A stretch of 64,000 nt of DNA from Platerodrilus igneus (taxonomy: Eukaryota > Arthropoda > Insecta > Coleoptera > Lycidae), in NCBI GenBank assembly GCA_036346225.1, contig JARFIW010000966.1, positions 2,672,501-2,736,500 of the forward strand. Reading direction: 5' to 3'. The notes under the pieces are model-generated. The model saw nothing but the letters and a program-made list of their open reading frames with translations. It was not told where the DNA came from and searched no databases. Shown here piece after piece: positions 1 through 10,650 of the stretch. The number at the start of each line of letters is the position of its first letter. The stretch's first letter is position 1. Position numbers and translations under genes: made by a program.

Positions 1-690
1 ACGCCCTGACTATAATTGCTGATCATAAATCGTTATCATTGTCTTACGACGTAGGCAACTGAATGTCTTACGCGATGGACCCTCTTATTTCGGTAATACA
101 GTTTTGATGTTGTTTTTGAGAGGGAATTAGAATGTCATGCGCTGTTAGTTTCATCGGCAAATTTTCGCCCCAACATTCCCCTCCCTTACCCCCCAAGATA
201 CCGTTCCTATATAAGTAAGATTTGTACTAAAGACTTAATATATTACGTTTGGTAAAATGAATAAGAGTATTAATTGTTTGTGAAAATCCGTGCAATAATT
301 ATGGACGTTGTTTAATAGATAAAATAATACTGGGAATAAAATGGTATTTAATAGTTATTTATTATACAAGGAAAAAGTACTAGATTTTAGCTCGAGGTGT
401 GTGTTTGTCTCCCGACGCGAAGCGGAGGAACAAAACCCGAGCTAAAATCTTACATTTACCCGCGTATAATACACTATTTTTCTGTGACTGGCAAAACAAT
501 GATTTAATATTTAAAAATATTACCAATTATATTAAAGTCAAAAATCAATCTATGTCAAATTTGAAGTTTCAAACAGGTAGGCTGATGTACTTATAGGGAC
601 AGTTAGATCTGCGTTGCTAAGGAAACCTTTAAAGTAATCAAATATCTGTCAATTTAATTTTGCAGTGGTTACAAAAATTGCGAACTTAAG
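1..690. other. AT-rich flank, no gene recognised
   Basis: No domain, repeat end or splice-like structure was recognised. A 65-codon open frame at 399-596 resembles no known family and looks like chance. The stretch ends just upstream of the Crypton reading frame and may include its 5' non-coding part. Confidence 0.5.
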
Positions 691-729
691 TTGTTTATAT
701 CGATTGTTTTGAATATTCAAAATTCAAAA

Positions 730-1834
730 ATGGACAGTACTGATTCAGAAGTTTCTCTTACTCCACCGGAATTGGTAGAGGCAGCGAAAGTAGCATCAAT
801 AAAATTATTGCCAGCTAAATCACGAAAAATTTACGAAACTGCGTATTCAAGATTCATGGAATGGAAGGCGAAAAGACATGTAGTTCTTACTCGGAGACGG
901 TGTTATTGGTTTATTTTTCGGAACTAGCGCAACAACAAAAGCCATCAACAGTGTGGTCGAATTATTCAATGATAAAAAGTATGTTACAAGTCAATAATAA
1001 CGTAGACATTTCAAAATATTGCAAACTAATTACGTTTCTGAAACAAAATGGGAAAGGTTACATGCCCAAAAATCTGCAATATTTACAGTACACATATTAG
1101 TGATTTTTAAATAATGCTCCTGATGAAGTTTATTTATTGGTCAAGGTTGTTGTTGTATTTGGGATTGCAGGAGCCTGTCGAATATGTGAAATTAGCCAGG
1201 TAACATTAGATGATATTGAAGACGTGGGAACGTCATTAATTGTGAAACTTAAGCAAACAAAGAATGATGTAAATAGGAGATTTATAGTTACTGAAGAATA
1301 TATTAAATTTTACAGAATGTACATGGCACTTCGTCCAGCAGCAGCAAAGGATCGCCGCCTGTTTTATGCATATCGCAATGGGAAATGCGTCAATCAAGTT
1401 GTGGGTAGAAATCAGTTTTATAAGGTACCTGAAATAGTAGCCAATTTTCTTCGACTTAAAAATGCTAAGTCATATACAGGTCATGCATTTCGAAGATCGT
1501 CTGCTACACTTTTAGTTGAATCTGGGGGAGACTTGATGACACTAAAGAAACATGGTGGTTGGAAGTCATCAATGGTCGCTGAAGGGTATGTTGATGAATC
1601 GATAGTGCACAAGACAGAAATAGCTAAGAAACTGTTTAGTTTGTGTGGCAGTGCATCAGCTGAAACAGAATCCAATTTGCGAACAAGTACATCAACGGCA
1701 GTTGTGTCAGTGGCACAAAATATTATTTCAAATCAAGAAAATTCCACTGTAGCAGACATTCCTAATTGTTCAAAAACATGTCTTTCAGGCAATGTACATT
1801 TAATAACTGTACTTTTAACATTAAGGAAACGTAA
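730..1834 (+). pseudogene. Crypton-type tyrosine recombinase, frameshifted
   Basis: Remnant of a Crypton DNA-transposon recombinase, an enzyme that cuts and rejoins DNA through a tyrosine. The ATG at 730 is the likely start, followed by the family-typical TPPELVEAAK and an N-terminal SAM-like domain (FMEWK, then LAQQQKPSTVWSNYSMIK after a frameshift near 890). A second frameshift near 1105-1120 leads into the catalytic domain. Its residues are visible: Arg in GACRICEI (about 1175), HAFRR (about 1484), KHGGWKSS (about 1548) and the Tyr of EGYVDES (about 1588). A third shift near 1798 restores the usual FNNCTFN-like tail and a stop at 1832-1834. The assembled length of about 365 codons is normal for the insect members I know. 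All four catalytic positions survive, but at least three frameshifts make it non-functional. A second N-terminal fragment lies at 48360-48631. Confidence 0.85.
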
Positions 1835-2645
1835 CTTATACATAATAAAATATTCTAAAATTAAATATCTTCGTGTTCTTACTTATTTGCACTTACCAGG
1901 AAAAAGTACTCATTTTTTCCCGGGGAAAAAAGTAATTTTATATAAAGTGACATTTTGTTACCTGTCAAGAAATATTAAATGTCACATTTTTTTCCCGTCG
2001 CAGAAAAAAAACGTTTCTTCATCAATGAGTGGGCGTGATGTTTTTTTTCCTTATGAATGTCGAATGTTCCTGCTACTAGAGTACTGTTTTCGGGATATGT
2101 GGTTCTTTCAACTTCCGGAATGATCCTATTAATCATAGAATCGTTACTCATATATTCGGGAGGTAAGATTTGAAGTCAAACACTCACGTAAAAGAACAAC
2201 TATTGGATACACGAAATATTTATTTTGATTGAACTTTTTTCTTTGTTGTAGGAAGGGCGAAAATTTACTATTTTTCCGTGCAATAAAGGTGCAGAGCGTC
2301 ATTCGAATCTGTAGCACCTGCTGTTTTTTTCATGTGTCGTTTGATGACTCCTCTCAACAAAAGAATTGGGTTGGATTTTCTGTTAAGTTTTGTTGCGTTG
2401 AAATTTAACAGGATTTGTTCAAACTGTCGGAATATGCTAATGAGGACAGCTTTTCTTGTTTAGGCATTAATTATCAAATACGACTTTTTTCCAGATATAA
2501 AAATTTAAAGTACACTATTGCTTACTATCATGTAGATGTGTTTTTTCTAATAAATTTCTTACAGCTACCACTAAAGTGTATTGCATTGCAGTTGCTAAAG
2601 ACCTCTCCTGAATTGCTGTTCTTTTGCTCCTTTATTGCTTGTGGG

Positions 2646-2650
<5 letters not shown>
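1835..2650 (+). other. AT-rich spacer with a small palindrome
   Basis: No gene is recognised. The recombinase frame stays open by chance to 2123. A perfect short palindrome (six T, CCCGGGG, six A) sits at 1913-1931, and a second pyrimidine run ending in CCCG lies about 70 bp downstream. These could be part of the Crypton 3' end. Confidence 0.35.

Positions 2651-2692
<42 letters not shown>
2651..2692. repeat. (TA)n microsatellite
   Basis: Uninterrupted TA dinucleotides directly abut the left end of the mariner-like element, as expected if the element inserted into TA. Confidence 0.95.
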
Positions 2693-2693
<1 letters not shown>

Positions 2694-2697
<4 letters not shown>

Positions 2698-3045
2698 TGT
2701 GTCTACTTAAGTTGGCGGCATATGGAAAACTTTTTTATTTTAGTTTTAGGAAAAAAAGTTATTCTTTATAAAAAGTTCTGCTTGGTATGAAACCTAAAAT
2801 AAAACATTCAAATAGCTAAATTTATTAGTCATATACGAGATTTATCAATAAATATGAATTTGGTACAAGAGTAAAGTGCCTTTATTTTTGAGAATTTGAA
2901 AATTGTTATTACAAAAAGTTATTTAGAATTAAAAAATACGATAAAATATGCAATTATATCTATCTATCGTAAAAAACATTTTTCTTACTTTTTTCAAACT
3001 TTTCTCTAATACATTTAATCTAGGATGCACTAACTAAAATTGTTT
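2694..3045 (+). repeat. Left terminal inverted repeat of mariner-like element
   Basis: Aligns by eye with the reverse complement of 4012-4382. Shared landmarks are CAGTGTGYCTACTTAAG, GCTTGGTATGAAACCTAAAA, ACGAGATTTATCAATA, AGAGTAAAGTRCC and GATGCACT, with scattered substitutions between them. Confidence 0.8.
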
Positions 3046-3089
3046 GACAGGAAACCTCAATACTTCAATTTGTAAATGTATTTGTAAGA

Positions 3090-3910
3090 AATGCCAGCAA
3101 CATTTAGTTTGCAAGAAAAAATTGAAATTGTGTTAATTGTGGGTGATGCCAAATACTGTAAGTAAAAACACGGTTTTAAAAATTTTGAAAAATAACAAAT
3201 TGCACCCGTACAAGCCGCAATTTATTCATACGTTAAGGCCAGGAGATCATGATAGACGCTTTGAATTCTTTTGTGATATCCAAGGAAAGTTGGAAGATAA
3301 TCCATTTTTCAGATGAAGCAACATTTTCATCAAATGGAATAGTTTCTTCACAAAACTGTCGTTGGTGGAGCAAGACTAATCCTCATTTTACAACCAAAAT
3401 TCGCGACCAGAATGCTTTCAAAACTAATGTGTGGTGTGGAATTTTTAGAAATGAAATAATTGGATCTTTCTTTTTTTAAGAATCTTTGAATGCAGACCGT
3501 TATTTACTTTTTCTACAAACAAGATGGTTTTCTTGATGATCTACCCCCACTTGAACGTCAACAGATATGGTTCCGGCAGGATGGTGCCCCATGCCATAGC
3601 GGGTTAGAGTAAGGCAATACCTCAAAAATTGTTTTAATGGAAGAGTTGTGCATCGGTTTTCGGAAATTCGTTCGCCACCTCGCTCTTCAGATTTGACCCC
3701 ACTAGACTTTTTCTTATGGGGCTACTTAAAAGAGAAGGTGCACCTCAAAGGCCATTCACAGATGTTGTCCATTTAGAACAAACCATTAAAGAAACCGTTT
3801 AGAGTATAACACCGACTATGACTAGAAGAGTGTTGACAGAGTTTCGAGATAGAACGATTACCTGTATTTACAGAAAAGACGGATATGTTGAAGCGGTAAT
3901 TAATTGAAGG
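3090..3910 (+). pseudogene. Degenerate mariner-like DDE/D transposase
   Basis: Remnant of a cut-and-paste transposase. The N-terminus (LQEKIEIVLI near 3110) is followed by a gap where most of the DNA-binding domain is missing. The catalytic region is recognisable across several frames: FSDEATF with the first Asp at 3312, CRWWSKTNP, NVWCGIFRNEIIG, then WFRQDGAPCH with the second Asp at 3580, and DLTPLDFFLWGYLKEKV with the third Asp at 3705. The spacing between the second and third acidic residues is about 41, which suggests a DD41D-type (rosa/Visitor) relative. That count crosses a frameshift and is tentative. There are at least four frameshifts or stops. Confidence 0.8.
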
Positions 3911-4011
3911 ACGGAATAATAAGATCCGTATGTGTAACAAAAACTACTACATTATTATTAAACTATTTTATTATTAAAAAAACTTTCGAAATGCTGAGAA
4001 ATTACATTTCA

Positions 4012-4382
4012 TGGACAGTTCTTGTCAGTGCATCTTAGATTAAATGAAATAACGCGTAAGCTTAAATAAATTTTTATTTTAGAAAAGTTTGAAAAAAAAA
4101 TTTTATGATCGATGGATATTTTGCATATTTGAACGTGGTTTTTGATTCTGAACAACATTTCATAATAACAATTTTCGAAATTGTCAAAAATAATGGTACT
4201 TTACTCTTGCACCAAATTTATATCTATTGATAAATCTCGTATATGGCTAATAAATTTTGAAATTTGAAGGTTATATTTTAGGTTTCATACCAAGCAGAAC
4301 TTTTTATAAAGAGTAACTTTTTTTCCTAAAACTAAAAATAAAAAAGTTTTCCATATGCCGCCAACTTAAGTAGGCACACTGT
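4012..4382 (-). repeat. Right terminal inverted repeat of mariner-like element
   Basis: Reverse complement of the left repeat at 2694-3045. The inner limit is judged from the matching GATGCACT region at about 4027 and is approximate to 10-20 bp. Confidence 0.8.
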
Positions 4383-4499
4383 ATATACAATATATAAAAA
4401 ATATGTGAATTATCCACGTAGAAATTAAAGAGGATTTTGTAATTTGTAACAAGGATTATGTAAGAACCATTTTAATAATTAAGTAGCTCGTAGGAATTA

Positions 4500-4760
4500 T
4501 TTGCTGTTTGAATTTATGGTGTAAACTGTTCTATATTCTTTTGTATGAAAGAAAAATGTTTTTGAGTTATAAATGTTTCTTGAGATTGTCGTGTTTCATG
4601 TCATTTTGTAAATTCCACGGTATAGTTTCCGTTGAGCTAGCCAGGCAGTAAAAAAGAGGAACATAAAATAGTAATTTCTAATCTCCCATTGCTGTATCTA
4701 ACTTACAGTATAGTTTGTTCACTTCCCCAACACGGAGGCATAACACAGCAAGATATATAC
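4500..4760 (+). repeat. Unclassified dispersed repeat, copy 1
   Basis: One of four copies in the window (also 41945-42258 on plus, 45789-45942 and 50151-50440 on minus). Shared blocks are GTATGAAAGAAAAATGTTTT, TTTCATGTCATTTTGTAAAT, TTTCCGTTGAGCTAGCCAGG and a tail ending TAACACAGCA. No coding potential or class-specific end was found. Confidence 0.75.
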
Positions 4761-7479
4761 AAATTTTTATTACTATTTTTTATATCAACTATCTCAACTT
4801 GTATAAAACAAATGACTGCAAACCGCCCTTTACATATTTGTTTAATTTTTGTATGTACATAGTAGGATTGAAGGTAAAGATTAGCGTAGGGTAAGAGGGC
4901 TAATTCTTCTCTTTTTGCGGAGATTTTGTGGTACTAAGTAAATCCTCCGGGATGTTTTGTATAAATGTTGTTTCTTCCGCAGGCTGCTTTTCCTTTTATA
5001 ATATGTTGCTTTATTAGAAGTTTTGCAAATAAATTTTCTTTCTTTCTTTTTCTTTCTGTGTGGTCTCCCCCTCCTACGAATTCTTATGTAGCACGGCACT
5101 AATTCTTTCGACTCTCCTTGTTTTTGTTGCGGCACTCGGTGCGGACTACATTTATTTGCTTGTTTTGCTTTTCCATCTTGCTCGCACGTTTTACCGTAGC
5201 ATAAAATTTGGCGTACAGGGTGGTGCACCATGTTGGATATGCTAAATTTTATGATACGGTAAACCATGCGGTTCGTTACAGTATGCCAGTATTGCATTGT
5301 CCAATTGTGTATTTCGATAGAGGGTGTGTCTGTTCGTTAATTAAGATAATCGTATAAAAATGTACTACAGCAAAGCATCAAGTTAGCAATTAAGATTTCG
5401 TTGCACTGACAAAGATTATGACCTATCCTAAAGTGAAATTAACAAAATATATTAGGGTGTTATAATATGTATTACGCACTGTAATTTTTAGAAATCTTAA
5501 TTAGAACAAAAAATGCTTTGCTCAAATTTACTCACGAATGCTTACAAAACTTTCTGCCTATAAGGGAACGAAAACCTCAAATTTCCAAACAAATTTTAAG
5601 ATTTGTGTTTCGTATCGAAGATATAATGTCGGCCTCATTTTCGAGACGAGATTCGATAATAAAGTCACCGTTAATTCTAGCTGTAAATAATTATGCTTCT
5701 TTAAATATCCTTATTCAGATTTTTTCTCATGAAAGAAGTATCTTACAAATTCCAATCAAATTGCCGCCGCTAAAATCAGCCGCTTTTGGACGGAAGCCAG
5801 GTTTGCCCATCTCTAAGTCCGGTCTGAATAAAACCAATATTTGTTAAAGTATTTTATACAAAGTTCAAACTACGTTTCGCTTAGAGCATAAAGTCTCTTT
5901 AATTTATTTAAATGTTAATTTACAAAAGTCTTTGTCTATTATATTCTCATTGAAATGCGAGCTCTTTAAACATATTAAACTTTTCACACTCGCTAACTCT
6001 GCAGATGAATATTTAATTTATGTGTCGTTTAGCAAACATGTCAAGCTGCTACAGCGGTTTTTAAGTACATACTAAAACAACTTAGGAAGTCTGCAAAATT
6101 CTCGGAATCTGCCGAGTGGTTTTTGGCTTTTAGTAAAATTAGTGGAGTTAGACGGCGGCGCATTCCTTAACAACTTAAAGGGGAAACTGATGGTTATGAT
6201 AGAGGCTGAATATTCCGAGAGGAGTAAAACTTTGCGGTTGAATGCGCCTTCTGCTGCGGTTTTCTTGTTTTAGAAGGATCATCCCTTTATAAATTTCGCA
6301 CGTGTGTTTCTGTTAGCCTAAATGTTATAAATGACTCTTGTTTAGAGAATATATAATATTCCAATAGCGGAAAATATCATTTTTACAACTTTGTCTCTGA
6401 AAATACGATGCAGAAAGACGTTGTAAAAGTAAATCATCAAAAATTTTCCGCTAAAATTAACTCTTAGCTATAGAGTTGCTACATTTAGAGATTCGTTTCT
6501 GTTCTAGTTTCATTCAGTCCAACGCATATTTCAATATATCACTGACCAAATAAAAATTTTTTTATGTTTATGACAGCCGAATTTATGTGTATTATAAGAA
6601 GCTGAAATTTTTTTGCACTTAATGTATATTTAGCAGAATCCATTAGAACACCTCCCAGCACTAAACTACCTTACTAGTGTTAATGTTTTTAGCCTGTAGG
6701 AAAATTTTATGCTGATGCCAAAAATGTTTGAGCTTTTTATTTTAATGATGCATTAAAAAAAGGTATTAATTGTGCCAGTTCGAAATGGGCTAATCAATTT
6801 ATCTCGGCACTGAAATATATAACGCGAGGAATAGGTGTCTGCCTGTTCTCCTGACGAATCAACCACACCTCAATACCCTTCTGCATAATACAATGCTGCC
6901 CTTTCCTCTATATATCGCTTTAATTATGCACACCTTGATTTATTTTATCTCTGACTTTACATATCTCAATTTATACGTTAGACGCGTCTGAGTTGTTCAA
7001 ACAGGTTTGAATTTTACACTAGAAATTGGCAAATAAGTGCAATTGAAGCGAATGCATGAAACCATTTTAAGCAATCTAAGGATTCTGAATACGACTCCCA
7101 GGTTGATTAACTTCATAAAATTATGACAATAAAAAGGACTTAGAATACAATTACAGTTACGCATAGTTCTTGAGTTTGGTTCTAAAAGCTAAATATAATA
7201 GAGATGCTATTAAATAATTATATTCATCGTTCGTGAATAACCATCCAACTGGTTCAAATTAGAGTTGCCCTCTGCCTACAATGGATTGTTGAGTATCCAT
7301 ATATTGAAATGCAACTATATCGATACATAGCAAGTCATTTCCCTGCCACAGGCGTTCGAATAATACTTCACTACCGTATTAATAAAAAAATAATCCAAGT
7401 TACTATCGATGACACCAAGCATCCGAAATGTACCCAAACAACAAAAGTTAGTATTCTTCTTGCTGTTTGAATCTTAGTA
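4761..7479. other. Long AT-rich stretch, no recognised gene
   Basis: Nothing is identified except the hairpin at 5192-5262. Two open frames (5518-5847 plus, 109 codons; 4881-5297 minus, 138 codons) match no family I know. The minus one is a low-complexity Lys/Arg-rich reading of pyrimidine-rich DNA. They are left uncalled. Confidence 0.5.
5192..5262. repeat. Imperfect 70-nt inverted repeat (hairpin)
   Basis: The left arm TACCGTAGCATAAAATTTGGC faces GCTAAATTTTATGATACGGT on the right, and the loop contains the self-complementary GGTGCACC. It could be a folded or cruciform structure, or the ends of a tiny MITE. No target duplication was found. Confidence 0.6.
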
Positions 7480-7489
7480 GGTGCAATTC

Positions 7490-8125
7490 GCTCCACGTCT
7501 AACTACAGTAACGAAGAGGTAGAAGCGATCTACAAAGATATCGAAGACATATTAAGGCACGTAAAAGGACATGAAAATTTAATAATTACGAAGGATTTTA
7601 ATACAGTGCTGGGTGAGGGTAGGGAAGGAGCGGTAGTAGGTTTATTTGGTTTAGGCACGAGGAGCGATAGGTGACATAGATAGGTTGGTAGAATTTTGCG
7701 ACAAGAACAATTTAATCATGACAAACACATTATTTCAACATCATGCTAGGAGACAATATACGTGGAAGATGCCAGGAGATATAGGAAGATATCAAATAGA
7801 TTACATTCTTGTTAGACAACGGTTTAGGAATCAAGTAAAAGACTGTAGAAGCTACCCAGAAGCAGATATAGACACTGACCACAACATCGTAATTATGAAG
7901 GCCGCACTCAAATTAAAAAATTTGAAAAAAAGAAGAAATAATAGTAGACGATCTATTTGGGTTTAGGCAAAACAGGGGAACACGGGAGGCTATTTTAACT
8001 CTGAAAGTGATAATGGAGAAAACAATAGCACAAGGGGAAAGCGTGTATATAGGGTTTGTAGAACTGGAAAAAGTATTCGACAATGTAAAATGGAAAAAAT
8101 GTTCGAAATACTCAGATTTGAAGGA
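7490..8125 (+). pseudogene. LINE endonuclease and start of RT (RTE-like)
   Basis: APE-type endonuclease that would nick target DNA. Visible pieces are HVKGHENLIIT (about 7560), NTLFQHHARRQYTWKMP (about 7718), the QIDYILVRQRF motif (about 7795) and the catalytic DTDHNIVIM (about 7870). Further on, GESVYIGFVELEKVFDNV (about 8037) is RT motif A. The last open segment runs 7685-7966, with frameshifts before and after. The same residues occur in the minus-strand copy at 47034-47300, which confirms the identification. Confidence 0.8.
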
Positions 8126-8128
8126 GTT

Positions 8129-9171
8129 TGTTACGTTCCAATTTTGCTTTTAAAAATTTGCCTGATTAATTCAAATCCCTTTTGCTTTTAAAACAAAAAT
8201 TTATTCGATAAATTAAATAGTCTATGCCTTGTTTTAGGTATCCGGTAGTCTTGTAAATTTTCTACATTATTCGTCACCGTTTTTCAAAGGCAATGCACGT
8301 TTGATTCTTTCTGTTCGACAACTAAGACGTGTCTTGCGTGGATTGGTGAGTTTCCCCGCGCGTACCCTTTCTAATCAGATTCTCTTTTTGCTTTTTTTTT
8401 CTTTCTGTAGACCAACTGCTTTTGTCCGTAGAACGCTGCTGCAGTTATGGTAACAGGGTAAATAGATCCCGACGACCATGGCATTGCTATGCTGACTCAC
8501 TCCCGACGGTTTGCAAGCTAAGTATCCGGACACCTACAGGTATGCAAATCGTTTTTTTTTTGTGTGTGTCAATGGCATATTCCGTATCAATGTTTGGTGT
8601 AGTTACGTGACAAGAAACGTGACATTGTAGAACTATTGTTCATTGCTGCTAATCGATATTGTCGCTCTATAGATGTGAGCTACCTTTGTTAAAAGTGTTG
8701 GAAAGACATACGCTTATTTTTTTATACTGATTGGTTTACTTTACAAACGGTACGATGTACGATTTAAAAGATGCCTGACAAAAGCTCCCACACCTTACTT
8801 GTTTCTACTGATTAGTTATCTTACAAAACGTATTAGGTGAAATTTTAGAAACATTTGACGAAAGCTCTCACAGGTTAATTTACTAGTGATTAATTTTATT
8901 TTGTGTGAAATACAAGATGCGCACTTCATATCTAAATTCCTAAATTGTCCATACAGTATAATTGTTTGCTGTGAAATAATAACACTTAATTTATTTTCTT
9001 TTTGCTTGATTGTACAGAACCCTTTATTTATTTTTATGTGTTAATAGATAATCGTGGGCGATGTGTTTTTTTTTGTTTATTGTTGGTATGTAGGCGAATC
9101 CCCCCAACTCTCCGCGGTTGATAGTTAGCCCGGTATTTACTTTTCTTCTGGCTACGTTTAAGTACGTAGCA
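8129..9171 (+). mobile_element. Solo LTR 1 (family TGTTACG...CGTAGCA), 1,043 bp
   Basis: Begins TGTTACGTT and ends GTACGTAGCA, a TG..CA structure with 8-bp mirrored ends. It is flanked by the direct duplication AGTT (8125-8128 and 9172-9175). It splits the reverse transcriptase of the RTE-like LINE: motif A lies to the left, RDRRIVHSLYKE to the right. The same ends and similar internal blocks occur in the insert at 30159-31741. No internal retrotransposon genes remain, so a solo LTR left by recombination between two LTRs is the simplest reading. Strand is arbitrary. Confidence 0.75.
8725..8930 (+). repeat. Imperfect tandem repeats inside solo LTR 1
   Basis: Units of about 75-81 bp start TACTGATTGG (8725), TACTGATTAG (8806) and TACTAGTGATTA (8881, partial). 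Each full unit carries a TTACAAA block near its start and ends in CAAAAGCTCCCACACC- or CGAAAGCTCTCACAGG-like sequence. In LTRs such arrays often sit in U3. Confidence 0.6.
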
Positions 9172-9175
9172 AGTT

Positions 9176-10117
9176 TTAGGGATAGACGAATAGTACATAG
9201 CTTATACAAAGAGTAGACAGCAGTTATAGAATTAGAACAGGAACGTAGAGAAATAACAACTAGGAGAGGGGTAAGACATGGATGTGCCCTATCCCCATTA
9301 ATTTTTAACTTGTACATTGAAGAGACAATGAATACTGTCAAATGCAGGAAGACATTTGGATTTACTATGCAGGGACAAAAAATTGATATGCTTAGATTTG
9401 CAGATGATATAGCGGCATTAGCATCTAGCAAGGAAGAGTTAAATACAGTATAAAAATTAACAAAGCAAAACTAAAGTACTAGTATGCAAAGGAGGGGAGA
9501 ATAAATCAAAAACAAAAATACAAATAAGCAACAAGAACTTACAAGAGGTTAAGGATTTCTGCTACCTAGGAAGCCAAATAACGCAAGATGAAAAAAGCGC
9601 AAAAGATATAAAACAAAGATTAGCATAAGGTCGTGCTACATTTAAGAAGAAAAAGCAACTACTGTATTCAAAGACAACAAACATAGAAACAAGGAAAATA
9701 TTGCTTAAAACATATGTGTGGAGCACAGCACTGTATAACTGTGAAGCCTGGACAGTAGGAGAAGCGGACAAGAAAAAGGTAAAAGCCGTTGAAATGTGGT
9801 GCTACAGACGTATGATGAAGATATCATGGACAGACAAAGTTAAGAACGAAGATGTACTAAAAATTGTAGGGGGAAGAAAGAAATATGTGGAAAACGGTAA
9901 AAAATAGGAGAAATAGGATGATAGGCCACATACTACGGCATGAGGGAATAGTGCACAATATATTGGAAGCAGAGATAGGAAAAAAGAGAAGTAGAGGTAA
10001 ACTTAGGTTAGACCACTGTACACAGATAATGAAAGATGTAAGCCGTAGGAATTTCAGGGAAATGTGTAGGCTAGCTCCGAATAGAAATCATTGGAGGTAC
10101 GTATCCAACCTAAACTA
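9176..10117 (+). pseudogene. LINE reverse transcriptase and C-terminal domain (RTE-like)
   Basis: Continues the RT after the solo LTR: RDRRIVHSLYKE, then TRRGVRHGCALSPLIFNLYI (RT motif B region, about 9260-9320) and LRFADDIAAL (the catalytic xADD box, about 9400). The C-terminal part is clearer: WSTALYNCEAWTVGEADKKK (about 9720) and the GHILRHEG plus KKRSRGKLRLDHC signature (about 9925-10015), ending at 10117. Stops at several positions (9211, 9451 and others) and a frameshift near 9900 inactivate it. Confidence 0.85.
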
Positions 10118-10249
10118 ATAAATAAACAAGTAATTGTACATGATTATTATAAGCAACTACAAGTATTGGTTGGGCAATGTTCTCGAATAATGTTAATTGT
10201 ATGAAAGGATTTACTAGAAAACTATTAATTCGGCAAATGTCTAAGTGGT

Positions 10250-10284
10250 GGGGGATCCTGGCAGCCACAGGCTGCTTAACCCCC
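10250..10284 (+). other. Conserved 3'-UTR stem-loop of RTE-like LINE, copy 1
   Basis: GGGGG pairs with CCCCC and, inside an internal loop, GCAGCC pairs with GGCUGC around an ACA loop. The same stem is repeated at 10571-10605 while the unpaired bases between differ. That suggests an RNA structure recognised by the LINE's own reverse transcriptase. Confidence 0.65.
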
Positions 10285-10325
10285 TTCATTGAATCCCGGC
10301 AAAGTAGGGCATAAAATTAGAAAAC

Positions 10326-10650
10326 AATAGAAGGAAAGCCGAACTGTATATAGGCTGTGTGAGAATTTCAAGGAACTGTGTAAGCTAGCTCAGAATATAA
10401 ATAAGTGCAGTTTTGAGACGGAAAAACTAATAACGAAAAAATAAGCGCAGATTAATTTGATGATTATTATAAACAACTACAGGTGTTGGTTGTAAAATAT
10501 CTGCAACTAATATTGACTGTGCGAAAAGATATATTGGAAAAAATATTAAATGAGCAAATGTTCAAGTGTTGGGGGAACTTGGCAGCCACAGGCTGCTTAC
10601 CCCCCTTCACAACCACTAAATGTCAGAAAAATAGGGTATATAATTGTAAA
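10326..10650 (+). mobile_element. Second 3'-end copy of RTE-like LINE (tandem)
   Basis: 10370-10410 matches the last coding segment of the upstream copy (the EMCRLAPNR region). From about 10460 the 3' UTR repeats 10140-10320 block by block, including the stem-loop. It is joined head-to-tail to the upstream copy. Confidence 0.7.
10571..10605 (+). other. Conserved 3'-UTR stem-loop of RTE-like LINE, copy 2
   Basis: Same paired segments and ACA loop as 10250-10284, with changed internal-loop bases. Confidence 0.65.

Larger units (their letters stand above)
2693..4383 (+). mobile_element. Tc1/mariner-like element with long terminal inverted repeats
   Basis: The ends mirror each other: the left begins CAGTGTGTCTACTTAAGTTG and the right, reversed, reads CAGTGTGCCTACTTAAGTTG. 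TA-rich sequence lies at both borders, in keeping with the TA target duplication of this superfamily. The inverted repeats continue for about 350 bp on each side, far longer than the 20-30 bp typical of classic mariners. A degenerate transposase lies between them. The element is internally deleted in the helix-turn-helix region and cannot move on its own. Confidence 0.85.
7480..10325 (+). mobile_element. RTE-like LINE, 5'-truncated and interrupted
   Basis: Non-LTR retrotransposon of the group often annotated as craniofacial-development-protein-2-like endonuclease/reverse transcriptase. It keeps endonuclease (7490-7966), the start of the RT (8030-8125), the rest of the RT and the C-terminal domain (9176-10117) and a 3' UTR. 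A solo LTR (8129-9171) interrupts the RT. A second, minus-strand copy at 45938-48195 supplies the missing 5' half. Many stops and frameshifts show it is dead. Confidence 0.85.

Noticed and set aside
2415..2771. 118-codon frame with an Ile-Tyr run
   Set aside because: It runs through the (TA)n microsatellite into the mariner inverted repeat; not a gene.
4881..5297. 138-codon minus-strand Lys/Arg-rich frame
   Set aside because: Composition reflects pyrimidine-rich plus-strand DNA; no recognisable domain and it overlaps the hairpin at 5192-5262.
9024..9771. Minus-strand frames in the RTE-like LINE
   Set aside because: Shadows of the plus-strand RT with its LRFADDIAAL and WSTALYNC motifs.
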